The notes beneath the pieces were generated by a model. That model made no database searches, had not been told where the DNA came from, and saw only the letters and a list, made by a program, of their open reading frames with translations. DNA of 64,000 nt from contig NZ_JAZGJP010000005.1 in assembly GCF_036408795.1 (NCBI RefSeq), positions 62,001-126,000 of the forward strand, written 5' to 3'. A program made the translations under genes and the position numbers. Below are positions 35,457 to 43,303 of the stretch, piece by piece (the stretch's first letter is position 1; every line of letters starts with the position of its first letter). Origin of the DNA: Olsenella_L kribbiana. Lineage in GTDB: Bacteria > Actinomycetota > Coriobacteriia > Coriobacteriales > Atopobiaceae.

Positions 35457-36103
35457 TACGCGTCCTCGCCCGGCTCTGCAGCCTCATCGGCGTCTTCTGG
35501 ATCCTCGCCCGGCTGCCAGGTGCCCTCCTCGGCACCTTCAGCCTCTTCCTCGGCACGGATCTCGGCACCATAGGCAGGCCACTCGCGCTCTTCTTCGGGG
35601 GCTTCTGCTTCGGGGGCTGCAGCGGCAAGCGCCTCTGCCTCCTCGGTCCCCTCTTCAGCTTCGCGCTTGAGGTCGCGTCCTGCCTCGAGCTCGCGTGCAA
35701 TCTTTCCGAGCACGCCGTTCACGAAGCGGCTCGACTCGTCCGTGCCATAGGCCTTGGCAAGCTCGACGCATTCGTCGATCGTGACAGGCAACTCGACCTC
35801 GTCGACCTCGAGGATCTCATAGAGGGCAAGCCTCAGGAGATTGCGGTCGACTGCCGGCATGCGGAAGAGCGACCAGTTCGTAGCGACGGAGTCGATGATG
35901 CGGTCAAGGCCGGGACGCAGCGACCAGGTGCCACGTGCCAGACGCTCGCCGAAGGGATCGAGCGGGCCCTCGGAGAGGGCATAGTCCCCATCGAGCACCT
36001 CATCCACGGCACGGCCCGTTGCCTCTGCCTGGAAGATGATCTGCAGGGCCTGGCTGCGTGCAAGGGTGCGTCCCTTGAACTGCTTTGACGATTGCTTTGA
36101 CAA
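35456..36103 (-). CDS. nusB: Transcription antitermination factor NusB
   Basis: A 215-residue protein. Residues ~10-145 are the NusB RNA-binding helical domain (ARSQALQIIFQAEATG, DRIIDSVATNWSLFRMPAVDRNLLRLALYEI, PVTIDECVELAKAYGTDESSRFVNGVLGKIA). Together with NusE it promotes rRNA antitermination. The last ~65 residues are a highly acidic Glu/Ala tail not present in most NusB. The start is TTG at 36101-36103 with AAGGAG 8 bases upstream. It sits between asp23 and xseB. Confidence 0.92.
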   Translation of the reverse strand: MSKQSSKQFKGRTLARSQALQIIFQAEATGRAVDEVLDGDYALSEGPLDPFGERLARGTWSLRPGLDRIIDSVATNWSLFRMPAVDRNLLRLALYEILEVDEVELPVTIDECVELAKAYGTDESSRFVNGVLGKIARELEAGRDLKREAEEGTEEAEALAAAAPEAEAPEEEREWPAYGAEIRAEEEAEGAEEGTWQPGEDPEDADEAAEPGEDA

Positions 36104-36108
36104 GGCTT

Positions 36109-36468
36109 CTACTCCTTGGGGAATACGAGGCTGTCGATGCAGACATCGACTGCCGATACTTCAACGCCGATCTGTTCGGACACGGCATCTGCGACTGCCT
36201 GGCGCACGTTCTGCGCAAGCTCGCAGAACGGGTAGCCATAGAAGACCGACAGATGGACCGTGATATGCAGGCGGCCGTCCTCTTCTTCGGACTCGACTGC
36301 CTGTGCGACATCGAGGCTCTTGGCCGTGAAGACCCTGATGAGGCTCGAGGTAAGCGTATCATTGCCGCCGACAGAGGCGACTCCTTCGACCTTTTCTGCT
36401 GCCAGCGCAACGACGGTCGCGATGACGCGGCGGGAGATGCCAATGCCAGAGATGGAGAGCTCGTCCAT
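36109..36468 (-). CDS. asp23: Asp23/Gls24 family envelope stress protein
   Basis: A 119-residue small protein with the Asp23 pattern. ISRRVIATVVALAAEKVEGVASV begins the domain, VHLSVFYGYPFCELAQNVRQAV follows, and VDVCIDSLVF ends it. Relatives associate with the membrane and affect envelope homeostasis. The efp-asp23-nusB order is common in Gram-positive bacteria. ATG 36466-36468 follows GGAAGGACG. A TATACT -10-like site lies at 36528-36533. Confidence 0.9.
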   Translation of the reverse strand: MDELSISGIGISRRVIATVVALAAEKVEGVASVGGNDTLTSSLIRVFTAKSLDVAQAVESEEEDGRLHITVHLSVFYGYPFCELAQNVRQAVADAVSEQIGVEVSAVDVCIDSLVFPKE

Positions 36469-36527
36469 AGAACGTCCTTCCGCATCCGCCAGAAAGCCAG
36501 CTTTCCGGCTTGCTTATGGTCATACCC

Positions 36528-36533
36528 AGTATA
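36528..36533 (-). promoter_or_regulatory. -10-like element upstream of asp23
   Basis: TATACT on the minus strand, 60 bases before the asp23 start and after the efp terminator. No convincing -35 is seen, so the call is tentative. Confidence 0.35.
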
Positions 36534-36620
36534 CGCAAATAGCCCAGAGGCAGGGCCGCATCTTGGAAGCGCGCTGGCAGCTGCTCCCAAGGTTTCCACA
36601 TTGCAGGGCCTGTCTGCATA

Positions 36621-36659
36621 GAAAAATGCCGCACCCCACCGCCAGATGGGACGCGGCAT
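36621..36659 (-). terminator. Terminator of efp
   Basis: ATGCCGC/GCGGCAT form the outer stem, an inner GTCCCAT/GTGGGG-type pairing extends it, and UUUUUC follows on the minus strand. It starts 19 bases after the efp stop. Confidence 0.82.
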
Positions 36660-36677
36660 CCCTCATTGTGCGAGAGG

Positions 36678-37247
36678 CTAGACGCGCTGGACGAACTTGC
36701 CGTCGCGCGTATCGACCTTGATCTTCTCGCCCTGGTTCAGGTACATCGGCACCTGGATCGTAGCGCCCGTGGAGATCGTGGCCGGCTTCGTGCCGCCCTG
36801 GACCGTGTCGCCCTTGAAGCCCGGGTCGGTCTGCGTGATCTCGACCTCGATGAACATGGCAGGCGTCACGCCGAGGAGCTCATCGTCAGCGTAGAGCAGA
36901 GAGGCGTTGTCGTTCTCGACGAGCCACTGGGCGTTGTCGCCGATGAAGTCGGCAGGAACAGCGACCTGCTCATACGTATCGTTGTCCATGAAGTAGTAGT
37001 CGACGCCGTCGTTGTAGAGATACTGCATCTCCTTGGTGATGAGCTGCACGCTGTCGAACTTCGTGCCTGCATTGCAGGTCTGGTCGATCGTGCGGCCATC
37101 GCGCAGGTCCTTGATCTTGTAGCGCACGAATGCGCCGCCCTTGCCCGGCTTGACATGCTGGAACTCGACGATCGTGTAGTACTTGTTGCCGATCTTGAGG
37201 CCCATGCCGTTCTTGAAATCAGCGGTGCTGATGGTCTGCGTTGCCAC
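36678..37247 (-). CDS. efp: Elongation factor P
   Basis: A 189-residue three-domain factor that relieves ribosome stalling at polyproline. The modification loop is HVKPGKGGAF, with Lys36 at its tip. RYKIKDLRDG, the middle OB domain and the C-terminal GATIQVPMYLNQGEKIKVDTRDGKFV are typical. The start is GTG at 37245-37247, after a weak AAGAGAT site; the N-terminus matches the family length. No EpmA or other Lys-modifying enzyme is encoded nearby. Confidence 0.95.
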   Translation of the reverse strand: MATQTISTADFKNGMGLKIGNKYYTIVEFQHVKPGKGGAFVRYKIKDLRDGRTIDQTCNAGTKFDSVQLITKEMQYLYNDGVDYYFMDNDTYEQVAVPADFIGDNAQWLVENDNASLLYADDELLGVTPAMFIEVEITQTDPGFKGDTVQGGTKPATISTGATIQVPMYLNQGEKIKVDTRDGKFVQRV

Positions 37248-37357
37248 GGTTGATCTCTTTCCTATCCGTAAAACTCCGAAACGTTATCAGTATACGACGT
37301 CGCTCCAGCTCATGCAGGCAAGCCGGAGCGACTACACAAAGTGTGAAGATGTGGGTC

Positions 37358-38494
37358 CTAGCAGGGAATCTCGACGAGGTCGTGGGCGGATGCCGTGAAG
37401 ACGTCGTAGCCGTCCTCGGTCACCTGTCCGAAGTCCTCGAGGCGGATGCCGAAGCGTCCCGGGAGGTAGATGCCCGGCTCGACCGTGATCACAGATCCTG
37501 CAGGGATGACGCCGTGCTCGGCAGGAGCGCCGGAGCGGCTGAAGTACGGTGCTTCGTGAATCTGGAGGCCGACACCGTGGCCGAGACCATGCTTGAAGTA
37601 GTCTCCGTAGCCGGCATCGGAGATGACCTTGACGGCGAGGTTATGGATATCGACGCCGATGACACCGGCATGGATCGCTGCCTCGCAGGTCTCGTTCGCC
37701 TTGCGGACGACGGCGTAGACCTTCTTCTGCTCATCTGTCGCCTTGCCGACGCACACAGTCCTTGTCATGTCCGAATGGTAGTCATGGTAGCCGGCACCAT
37801 AGTCCATGACGATGAGGTCGCCCTCCTCGACGCGGCGCTCCCCCGGCTGGGCATGCGGGTTGGCACCGTTCGGACCGCTTGCGATGATCGTGTCGAACGA
37901 GAGCGCATCGGCACCGCGGTCGAACATCGCGCTCTCAAGCTCTGCCCTGATCTGGAGCTCGGTGAGTCCCGGCTTGATGTAGCCGCAGATGTGCTCGAAG
38001 GCAGCATCCGTGATGGTCTGGGCATGGCGCATGAGGGAGACCTCTTCGGCGTCCTTCACGACACGCAGCGCCGAGACCGTGCCATGCATGCGCGGCAGGA
38101 GGCATGCCGCCGACTGGCGACCAAGCTCTGCCTCGAGCGCATCGAAGAATGCAAGGTCTGCCGTGTCCTCGATTGCGACGACACGGGCATGGGTCTTCTT
38201 GATCAGGGAGGCTGTCCAGGCCGGATGGCTCACGGCATCCATATCGAGCTGCCAGTCCGTATCCTTGCCAAGGCGATCCTGGAATGTGCCGAAGTAGCGC
38301 GAATCCGTATGGAGCCACTGGCCCTCGCGGGTCACGAAGGCCGTATGTGCGACCTCGTCGTCGAACGTGCGCTCGGCTCCTGTGAGCCAGCGCAGATCCG
38401 GATTGTGGCGCAGCACGACTGCGTCATATCCATACTCCTGCATGAGGGCACGAAGGCGTGCAACACGCGCCTTTCCCATTTCCTGATCTGCCAT
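37358..38494 (-). CDS. pepP: M24 family Xaa-Pro aminopeptidase
   Basis: A 378-residue dinuclear-metal peptidase that removes residues ahead of proline. The N-terminal creatinase-like domain (~1-135) is followed by the pita-bread domain. Its metal ligands are the Asp residues in MDYGAGYH and SDMTRT, His in GLGHGVGLQIHE, Glu in TVEPGIY and Glu in RLEDFG. ATG 38492-38494 has AAAGGAT upstream. It precedes efp, a common Gram-positive arrangement (pepP/pepQ-efp). Whether it is a dipeptidase (PepQ) or aminopeptidase P is not settled from sequence. Confidence 0.9.
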   Translation of the reverse strand: MADQEMGKARVARLRALMQEYGYDAVVLRHNPDLRWLTGAERTFDDEVAHTAFVTREGQWLHTDSRYFGTFQDRLGKDTDWQLDMDAVSHPAWTASLIKKTHARVVAIEDTADLAFFDALEAELGRQSAACLLPRMHGTVSALRVVKDAEEVSLMRHAQTITDAAFEHICGYIKPGLTELQIRAELESAMFDRGADALSFDTIIASGPNGANPHAQPGERRVEEGDLIVMDYGAGYHDYHSDMTRTVCVGKATDEQKKVYAVVRKANETCEAAIHAGVIGVDIHNLAVKVISDAGYGDYFKHGLGHGVGLQIHEAPYFSRSGAPAEHGVIPAGSVITVEPGIYLPGRFGIRLEDFGQVTEDGYDVFTASAHDLVEIPC

Positions 38495-38530
38495 AGCAAA
38501 AGATCCTTTCCGATTGAATGTACCAAGCAA

Positions 38531-39736
38531 CTAGTCCGCCTGGTGCTGTGCGCACCAGGCCTCGAGATGCGCCTTGAGGCGGGCATCCTCGATCGTCGCG
38601 AGACGGACGCGTCCGAAAGCGCGCGGCACGGCGAGCATGAAGCGGTTCGAGCGCAGATGTGCGCAGGCGCGCATCTCGTGCAGGAGCGCATCGGGATCTA
38701 CCGTGGCGCTGACCGTGCCCAGCCCCAGTACTGAGAGCAGCTCGTCCTGGGCAAGCATATCGTCGACCTTGAAGTCCTCCTCGGTCACAGCCACGCGTGC
38801 CGTGAAGCGCAGGCCTTCGGCCAGAAGTGTCGAGGCAGGAACGCCTTCCACAAGATGGCTCAGCGCCTCTGCAAACGTGACGCCGTAGGAAAGCGACTGG
38901 CGCACGGCAACAGAGGTCGAGGAGGCAATGCGGCCGCGGCTCCTGAGCGTCTCGTTCACCTGCTCGCGCAGTGCCACCTCGTCAGCTTCGGCGAGGGCAT
39001 CGCGCCTGTTATAGAGCGCTTCGAATGCCTTTTCCGTATCGGAGACCGCAGTCGCGACCATCGTCGCATAGGCGTGGAGACGCTTCTCGGAAGGTCCGAG
39101 GTCGATGCGGGCAAAGTCGGCAAAGACGTTCTTCAGGCTGTTATGGCCAGACACCATATCCCTGTGCGTGCCGACCGAGATTCCTTCAGGCGTGACGGTT
39201 GCGCAGACAAGTGCCTCGAGATCGAGCGGCAGGGCGCAGACCGGCGTACGGCCACACCAGGCGCCGGCAGCATATAAGACAAGCGAGAGCTCAGGGGCAG
39301 CACCGACACAGACAATCAGGTCATCCGACGTGATATGCAGCCTGTCAAGCTCGCCGAAGAGTTCATCTGCCGCAGAAAGCGTGAGCTCTCCCGGCACAGA
39401 GCCCCTGAGCGCCTGGAAGCCGGCATCGTTCAGCTGCCAGAGGAGCTCCTGGACGAAGTCCGGATCCGCCTTGTCAGACACGAGGAGCGCAGCCTTCGCA
39501 GGCTTTCCGACAGAGCTCTTGAGGTCGTGGCCGAAGTTCTCGAGGTTGCCCGAGCCTATGCGGACATTGCAGGAGCTGCCCGGAAGCGACACCCACTGGC
39601 GGGTCGTCTCAGCCAGAGGAGACTTCGGCGCTTCCTCTTCCTGAAGGACTTCGGCAGCCTCAGCCACATCGGCAGGAGCCTGTGCAGCATCCCCGTTGTC
39701 CTGAGGGACGCTCGTCCCAAGCTCTTCTTCGCTCAT
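38531..39736 (-). CDS. Degenerate 3-dehydroquinate synthase-like protein
   Basis: A 401-residue protein with an acidic, disordered N-terminal ~55 residues and an AroB-like remainder. NVRIGSGNLENFG aligns with the AroB start, and LHITSDDLIVCVG with the NAD-binding strand. SYGVTFAEALSHLVEG aligns with the metal-binding helix, and VDPDALLHEMR with the C-terminal domain. Catalytic elements are lost: GGGVVGD reads GAAPELS, the SVGGK lysine is gone, and the HTFGHAIE zinc histidines read VTFAEAL. HGEA reads LAEG. The frame is intact and long, so selection probably keeps it. ATG overlaps the aroK stop (ATGA), implying coupled expression. It may be a scaffold or regulator of the shikimate pathway; that is inference. 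Confidence 0.72.
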   Translation of the reverse strand: MSEEELGTSVPQDNGDAAQAPADVAEAAEVLQEEEAPKSPLAETTRQWVSLPGSSCNVRIGSGNLENFGHDLKSSVGKPAKAALLVSDKADPDFVQELLWQLNDAGFQALRGSVPGELTLSAADELFGELDRLHITSDDLIVCVGAAPELSLVLYAAGAWCGRTPVCALPLDLEALVCATVTPEGISVGTHRDMVSGHNSLKNVFADFARIDLGPSEKRLHAYATMVATAVSDTEKAFEALYNRRDALAEADEVALREQVNETLRSRGRIASSTSVAVRQSLSYGVTFAEALSHLVEGVPASTLLAEGLRFTARVAVTEEDFKVDDMLAQDELLSVLGLGTVSATVDPDALLHEMRACAHLRSNRFMLAVPRAFGRVRLATIEDARLKAHLEAWCAQHQAD

Positions 39737-40284
39737 AGCAGCCCTTCCTCCCATAGAAGCTTCGACGCATCGCAAGCGACTTCTTCGAAGCTCTTGTTCC
39801 TGATATCGATCGTATAGTCTGCTGCCGCCTCATAGAGGGGACGCCGGCGATTATAGCAGGCGCTCGTCTCCTTGAGACAGCCGCCCAGATCGGGCCGTGT
39901 CTCCTTGTGCTGGATCTGCCTCAGCGAATCGGAGAGATCTCCATCCAAGAATACGATCTTGCCCATGCTGTGCATGAGGTCGACATTCTCGGAGCGCTCC
40001 ACGATGCCGCCGCCGCAGCTCACGAGCAGCGACTTCTTCTCGCTGAGGCTTCTGAGCACCTCGGTCTCCGTATCGCGGAACGACTCTTCCCCATCCTCGC
40101 GGAAGATATCGCAGACGCTCTTGCCGCGGATCCTTTCGACCATGCGGTCGGTATCCACATAGGGCCGGCAGAAGAGGCATCCGATATTTCTTGCCACCGT
40201 GGACTTGCCGGCTCCGAGAAAGCCGACGAAGAAGATATGATCGCACCCTTCATGTACGACATATCCATTGCATGGTCTGTCCAC
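39733..40284 (-). CDS. aroK: Shikimate kinase
   Basis: A 183-residue P-loop kinase of the aromatic amino-acid pathway. FFVGFLGAGKSTVARNIG is Walker A (~18-35). YVDTDRMVE, the shikimate-binding FREDGEESFRDTE and CGGGIVE, and the lid Arg in RRPLYEAAADYTI are present, so it should be active. GTG at 40282-40284 is favoured because GGAGG is 5 bases upstream; a TTG one codon earlier is too close. Its stop overlaps the AroB-like gene. Confidence 0.9.
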   Translation of the reverse strand: MDRPCNGYVVHEGCDHIFFVGFLGAGKSTVARNIGCLFCRPYVDTDRMVERIRGKSVCDIFREDGEESFRDTETEVLRSLSEKKSLLVSCGGGIVERSENVDLMHSMGKIVFLDGDLSDSLRQIQHKETRPDLGGCLKETSACYNRRRPLYEAAADYTIDIRNKSFEEVACDASKLLWEEGLL

Positions 40285-40388
40285 CAAAACCTCCGAAAAA
40301 CACAGTCTGATCTCCTTGATTCTATCATCGAGATCGAAGCTGTCATGTCAGAGGAGAGCACACGTACATCCTGCATCAAAACAGGGCA

Positions 40389-40862
40389 TCAGAGGATGTC
40401 TGAGGACAGGAGCACAAGCATGCAGGAGAATGCGACCGAAAGATAGGGTCCAAAGGCAAAGCGCTTCTTCTTCTGAACGAGCGTGACCAAGGCGCCCACA
40501 AGCGCTGCCGCAGCAAGCGGCACGAAGATGCCAGGTCCCAGAAGCGTTGCCCAGGCAGCAATGTATTTTATATCGCCGAGCCCCATGCCGCAGGCTCCAT
40601 GGATCCTGCGCCATGCAAGCTCGAGCGCTGCACCGCAAAGGAGCACAAGGAGCGCAGCTGCCAGAACGGCCTGGGGGGCAGAAGTCTCATCCGCAAGATG
40701 GAAGGCAAGCACGCCTGAGAGCTCAGGCGCCCAGATGCGCACCGCCTGGAAGGCAAGGCCCAGGGCTGCCATAGCAAGGCAGAAGCTGTTCCGGATACGG
40801 CAGCTGCGTGCATCCTCCACGGCTACCGCCAAGGCGAGCGCCAGGGCGGCACAGACAATCAT
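40389..40862 (-). CDS. Prepilin peptidase-like membrane protein (A24 family)
   Basis: A 157-residue protein with about five hydrophobic helices. It carries the two aspartates of type IV prepilin peptidases, in EDARSCRIRN (~16-25) and GLGDIK (~94-99). FGPYLSVAF near the end is also family-like. It lacks the N-terminal zinc-binding and methylase domain of full-length PilD, so it would be peptidase-only. No prepilin genes are nearby, and the substrate is unknown. Its ATG overlaps the yqeG stop (ATGA). No ribosome site beyond coupling is evident. Confidence 0.78.
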   Translation of the reverse strand: MIVCAALALALAVAVEDARSCRIRNSFCLAMAALGLAFQAVRIWAPELSGVLAFHLADETSAPQAVLAAALLVLLCGAALELAWRRIHGACGMGLGDIKYIAAWATLLGPGIFVPLAAAALVGALVTLVQKKKRFAFGPYLSVAFSCMLVLLSSDIL

Positions 40863-41362
40863 CGGTCGCCTTCGAAAGTGTGGCCGGAAAGAAGCGGACG
40901 CTCGATGAGGCGCAGGATCTGCGTATACCAGAGGTCTGTCGTCGAGAGCGGATGCACAAGGATGGTCGGGATATGCGCCAGGTTTCCTGCCACGACATCC
41001 GTGAAGACCTGGTCTCCCACAAGCACGGTCTCTGCTGCAGAGAACCCTTCGCGGGCCAGCGCATGCGCAAGCGCAAACGGTGCTGGCTTCATCGCATGGT
41101 GGACGACGGCAGAGCCAAGCTCTTCTGCCGTCCTCTCGACATCTGTCCCATGGAAGTTGTTCGAGACGAGGCAGGTCGCAAAGCCGATCTCATGCGCCTT
41201 TGCGAACCAGGCAGCGACCGGAGGTTCGACGCGCATCGTTGAGCGAGCCATGCAGGTGTTGTCGCGGTCTATGAGAAGGAAGCGCACGCCCTCCTGCCAG
41301 AGCGCACCGAGATCGATGAGCTCGATGCGTGCGACATAGCGGCTTGCCTCGAAGAGAGACAC
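40859..41362 (-). CDS. yqeG: YqeG family HAD phosphatase
   Basis: A 167-residue HAD III-A protein. LLIDRDNTC contains the nucleophilic Asp, CLVSNN is motif II, MKPAPFALAHAL bears the Lys, and LVGDQVFTDVVAGN the metal-binding aspartate. The family is related to phosphatidylglycerophosphatase GEP4 and to B. subtilis YqeG, whose substrate is unclear. The start is GTG at 41360-41362, after GGGGAG. It follows the mltG stop by 6 bases and overlaps the A24 gene. Confidence 0.87.
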   Translation of the reverse strand: MSLFEASRYVARIELIDLGALWQEGVRFLLIDRDNTCMARSTMRVEPPVAAWFAKAHEIGFATCLVSNNFHGTDVERTAEELGSAVVHHAMKPAPFALAHALAREGFSAAETVLVGDQVFTDVVAGNLAHIPTILVHPLSTTDLWYTQILRLIERPLLSGHTFEGDR

Positions 41363-41368
41363 GCTCTC

Positions 41369-42619
41369 CTACTCCCCGGTCTCTGCATTGCTGCTTGCAG
41401 CAATGCTTGCGAGATGTTCGTCATACGTCTCGGAGAAGCTCGAGGTCGTCTGGCCATTCTCCTGCACGATATAGAAATAGAGATAGTTCGTGTCGGCAGG
41501 AGCAAGCGCAGCCTGGATGGAGGCAAGGCTCGGTGCGCAGATAGGTGTTGGCGGCAGGCCTTCGTTGAGATACGTATTGTAGGGCGATTCCTGCTTGAGG
41601 TCGTCTGCCGTCACTTCGCCGCCTGTCACATAGCCCATCGTCGCATCGCTCTGGAGCGGCATGGCAGCCTGGAGACGGTTGTAGAAGACAGAGGAGATGC
41701 TTGCGCGCTGATCGTCCGTCACAGCCTCGCGCTCGATAATCGACGCCATGGTCAGCACATCATAGTCAGACATCGTGATGCCGTACTTTGCCTTGATCTG
41801 CGCTTCGCCCGTGGCAAAGTCAATGGATGCCATCTCCGTCTTGTACTGGTCGAGCATGGCACGAATCACCGTGTCGGCATCCACATCCGCATTGAACGTG
41901 TAGGTCTTCGGGAACAGGAATCCCTCGAGGGAATCGTTCTGGGCAGAGGCCAGGAACGGATAGTCTGCCACATAGTTCGATGCCTTTGCCTGCGCCGTGA
42001 AATCGTCGGCCGTGATGGAAGGGATGGCTTCTGCGACAGCCGCAGCGGTCTTTGCGACCGTATAGCCTTCAGGCACTGTCAGCTTGTAGGCATAGCTCGA
42101 GCTGGGCCCTGCAATGAGGCCGTTCACGATGTCTTCGACGGACGCTCCTGCCGTGAAAGTGTAGGTGCCCGCCTGCATCTGTGCGTCGTCCCCATGGCTC
42201 TTGTAGGCAGTGAGGAAATCGCTCGACTGGCTGTTGTCGAGAAGGCCTGCTTCGACAAGTGTCTTGAAGATGGTCTGGCCGGAAGCGCCCTTCGGCACCG
42301 TGACCGTGACCTGGGTGCCCTCCTCGACCGTCGTCTTGGAGCCCGCACCGTCGATCCTGCTCAGCACGCCCGGGAGGACGCGGATTGCAAGGAAGGCGAC
42401 GACTGCGACTGCGATGATCGTGCCCAGGATGTAGGGTGCCGGTCCGTGGGACGACTTGCGCTTGACCTCGCGTACATGCCCCGCCCGGCTCTTCTCGCGC
42501 GTCCTCTGCGTCACCTGGGCCGTGCGCGACGAAAGATGGGTCGCCGGCACCGTCCCCACAGCATGGCCTGCCGTACGGCGGCGTGGTTGGTGCGATTCGT
42601 GGCGGGGAGTCGAGCTCAT
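41369..42619 (-). CDS. mltG: Endolytic transglycosylase MltG (YceG-like)
   Basis: A 416-residue membrane-anchored enzyme that cuts nascent peptidoglycan and may end glycan strand growth. The N-terminal ~60 residues are cytoplasmic, basic and disordered. A transmembrane helix at ~63-82 precedes a LysM-like region and the YceG domain. The catalytic glutamate is in ASIIEREA, and LQSDATMGYV, SPYNTYLNEGLPPTPICAPS and YFYIV follow. ATG 42617-42619 has TAAGGA upstream. The ~190 bases upstream hold no gene. Confidence 0.92.
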   Translation of the reverse strand: MSSTPRHESHQPRRRTAGHAVGTVPATHLSSRTAQVTQRTREKSRAGHVREVKRKSSHGPAPYILGTIIAVAVVAFLAIRVLPGVLSRIDGAGSKTTVEEGTQVTVTVPKGASGQTIFKTLVEAGLLDNSQSSDFLTAYKSHGDDAQMQAGTYTFTAGASVEDIVNGLIAGPSSSYAYKLTVPEGYTVAKTAAAVAEAIPSITADDFTAQAKASNYVADYPFLASAQNDSLEGFLFPKTYTFNADVDADTVIRAMLDQYKTEMASIDFATGEAQIKAKYGITMSDYDVLTMASIIEREAVTDDQRASISSVFYNRLQAAMPLQSDATMGYVTGGEVTADDLKQESPYNTYLNEGLPPTPICAPSLASIQAALAPADTNYLYFYIVQENGQTTSSFSETYDEHLASIAASSNAETGE

Positions 42620-42811
42620 GGGCAGTCCTTAGCTTCTTTGCAGCTACCCTTAAGGCTACAGGGCAGACTGACAGATTTCTTGAGTGTGCCTGAGCATACG
42701 CCGAAAGTGTGACTGTGTTCGCAGCAGATACCCATCTACAGAGGAAATGCGCAGACTTGATGCCTCCAAGCTGCGAAAACACCCGCAGTCTGCATAAATC
42801 GAGGCAGAAGC

Positions 42812-43231
42812 TTACTCTTCGTCAGCCGTGTCCTTCTTGGGATGGAAGACGCCTGCGATCTTTCTGCCAGCAGCCTTGACGCCGGCACGCAGGACATCGA
42901 AGAAGTCGGGAGAGCGCAGCATCCTGCTCGGGTCGACATGCTCGCGGATTGCCCTGAGCGCTTCCCTGTTGTTCTTTGCAGAGAACGTGAAGTGACCATT
43001 CTCCTTCGTGAAGACGGCCCAGCGGGCAATGTGGCGCTTGCCGTAGACCGAAGCCGAGATGTAGTCGATCTCATCCCAGGGAATCTGGATGTAGTCCTGG
43101 GTATTGCGCTCGTTGTAGTACTCGAGGGCATTGTTGCCGACCATAAGGTCACCGGTTGAGGTGAGGCCCTGGAGAGAGCTCACCTTGCAGGTGTATTCCA
43201 CCGAGCTGTTCTGCGACTGGACCATTGCCAT
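42812..43231 (-). CDS. manO: DUF956 (ManO-like) protein
   Basis: A 139-residue protein of DUF956, a family almost always found next to mannose PTS operons. LQGLTSTGDLMVGNNALEYYNERNTQDYIQIPWDEIDYI, HFTFSAKNNREALRAI and RMLRSPDFFDVLRAG are its hallmarks. The role is thought to be regulatory but is not established. ATG 43229-43231 follows AAGGAG at 8 bases. A terminator lies between manZ and this gene, so its level probably depends on read-through. Confidence 0.85.
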   Translation of the reverse strand: MAMVQSQNSSVEYTCKVSSLQGLTSTGDLMVGNNALEYYNERNTQDYIQIPWDEIDYISASVYGKRHIARWAVFTKENGHFTFSAKNNREALRAIREHVDPSRMLRSPDFFDVLRAGVKAAGRKIAGVFHPKKDTADEE

Positions 43232-43250
43232 TGATGTGACTCCTTAATCG

Positions 43251-43282
43251 AAAAGGCCGTGCTCCCTTGCGGAAGCACGGCC
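43251..43282 (-). terminator. Terminator between manZ and manO
   Basis: A perfect 9-bp stem (GGCCGTGCT/AGCACGGCC) with a 10-base loop, followed by UUUU on the minus strand. It sits 22 bases after manZ and 20 before the manO start. Confidence 0.85.
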
Positions 43283-43303
43283 CATGATAGCGCCTTGGCA
43301 ATC

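Noticed and set aside
42750..42797. GCAGACT/AGTCTGC inverted repeat after manO
   Set aside because: Only seven pairs around a 30-base loop with no U-tract; not enough for a terminator call.
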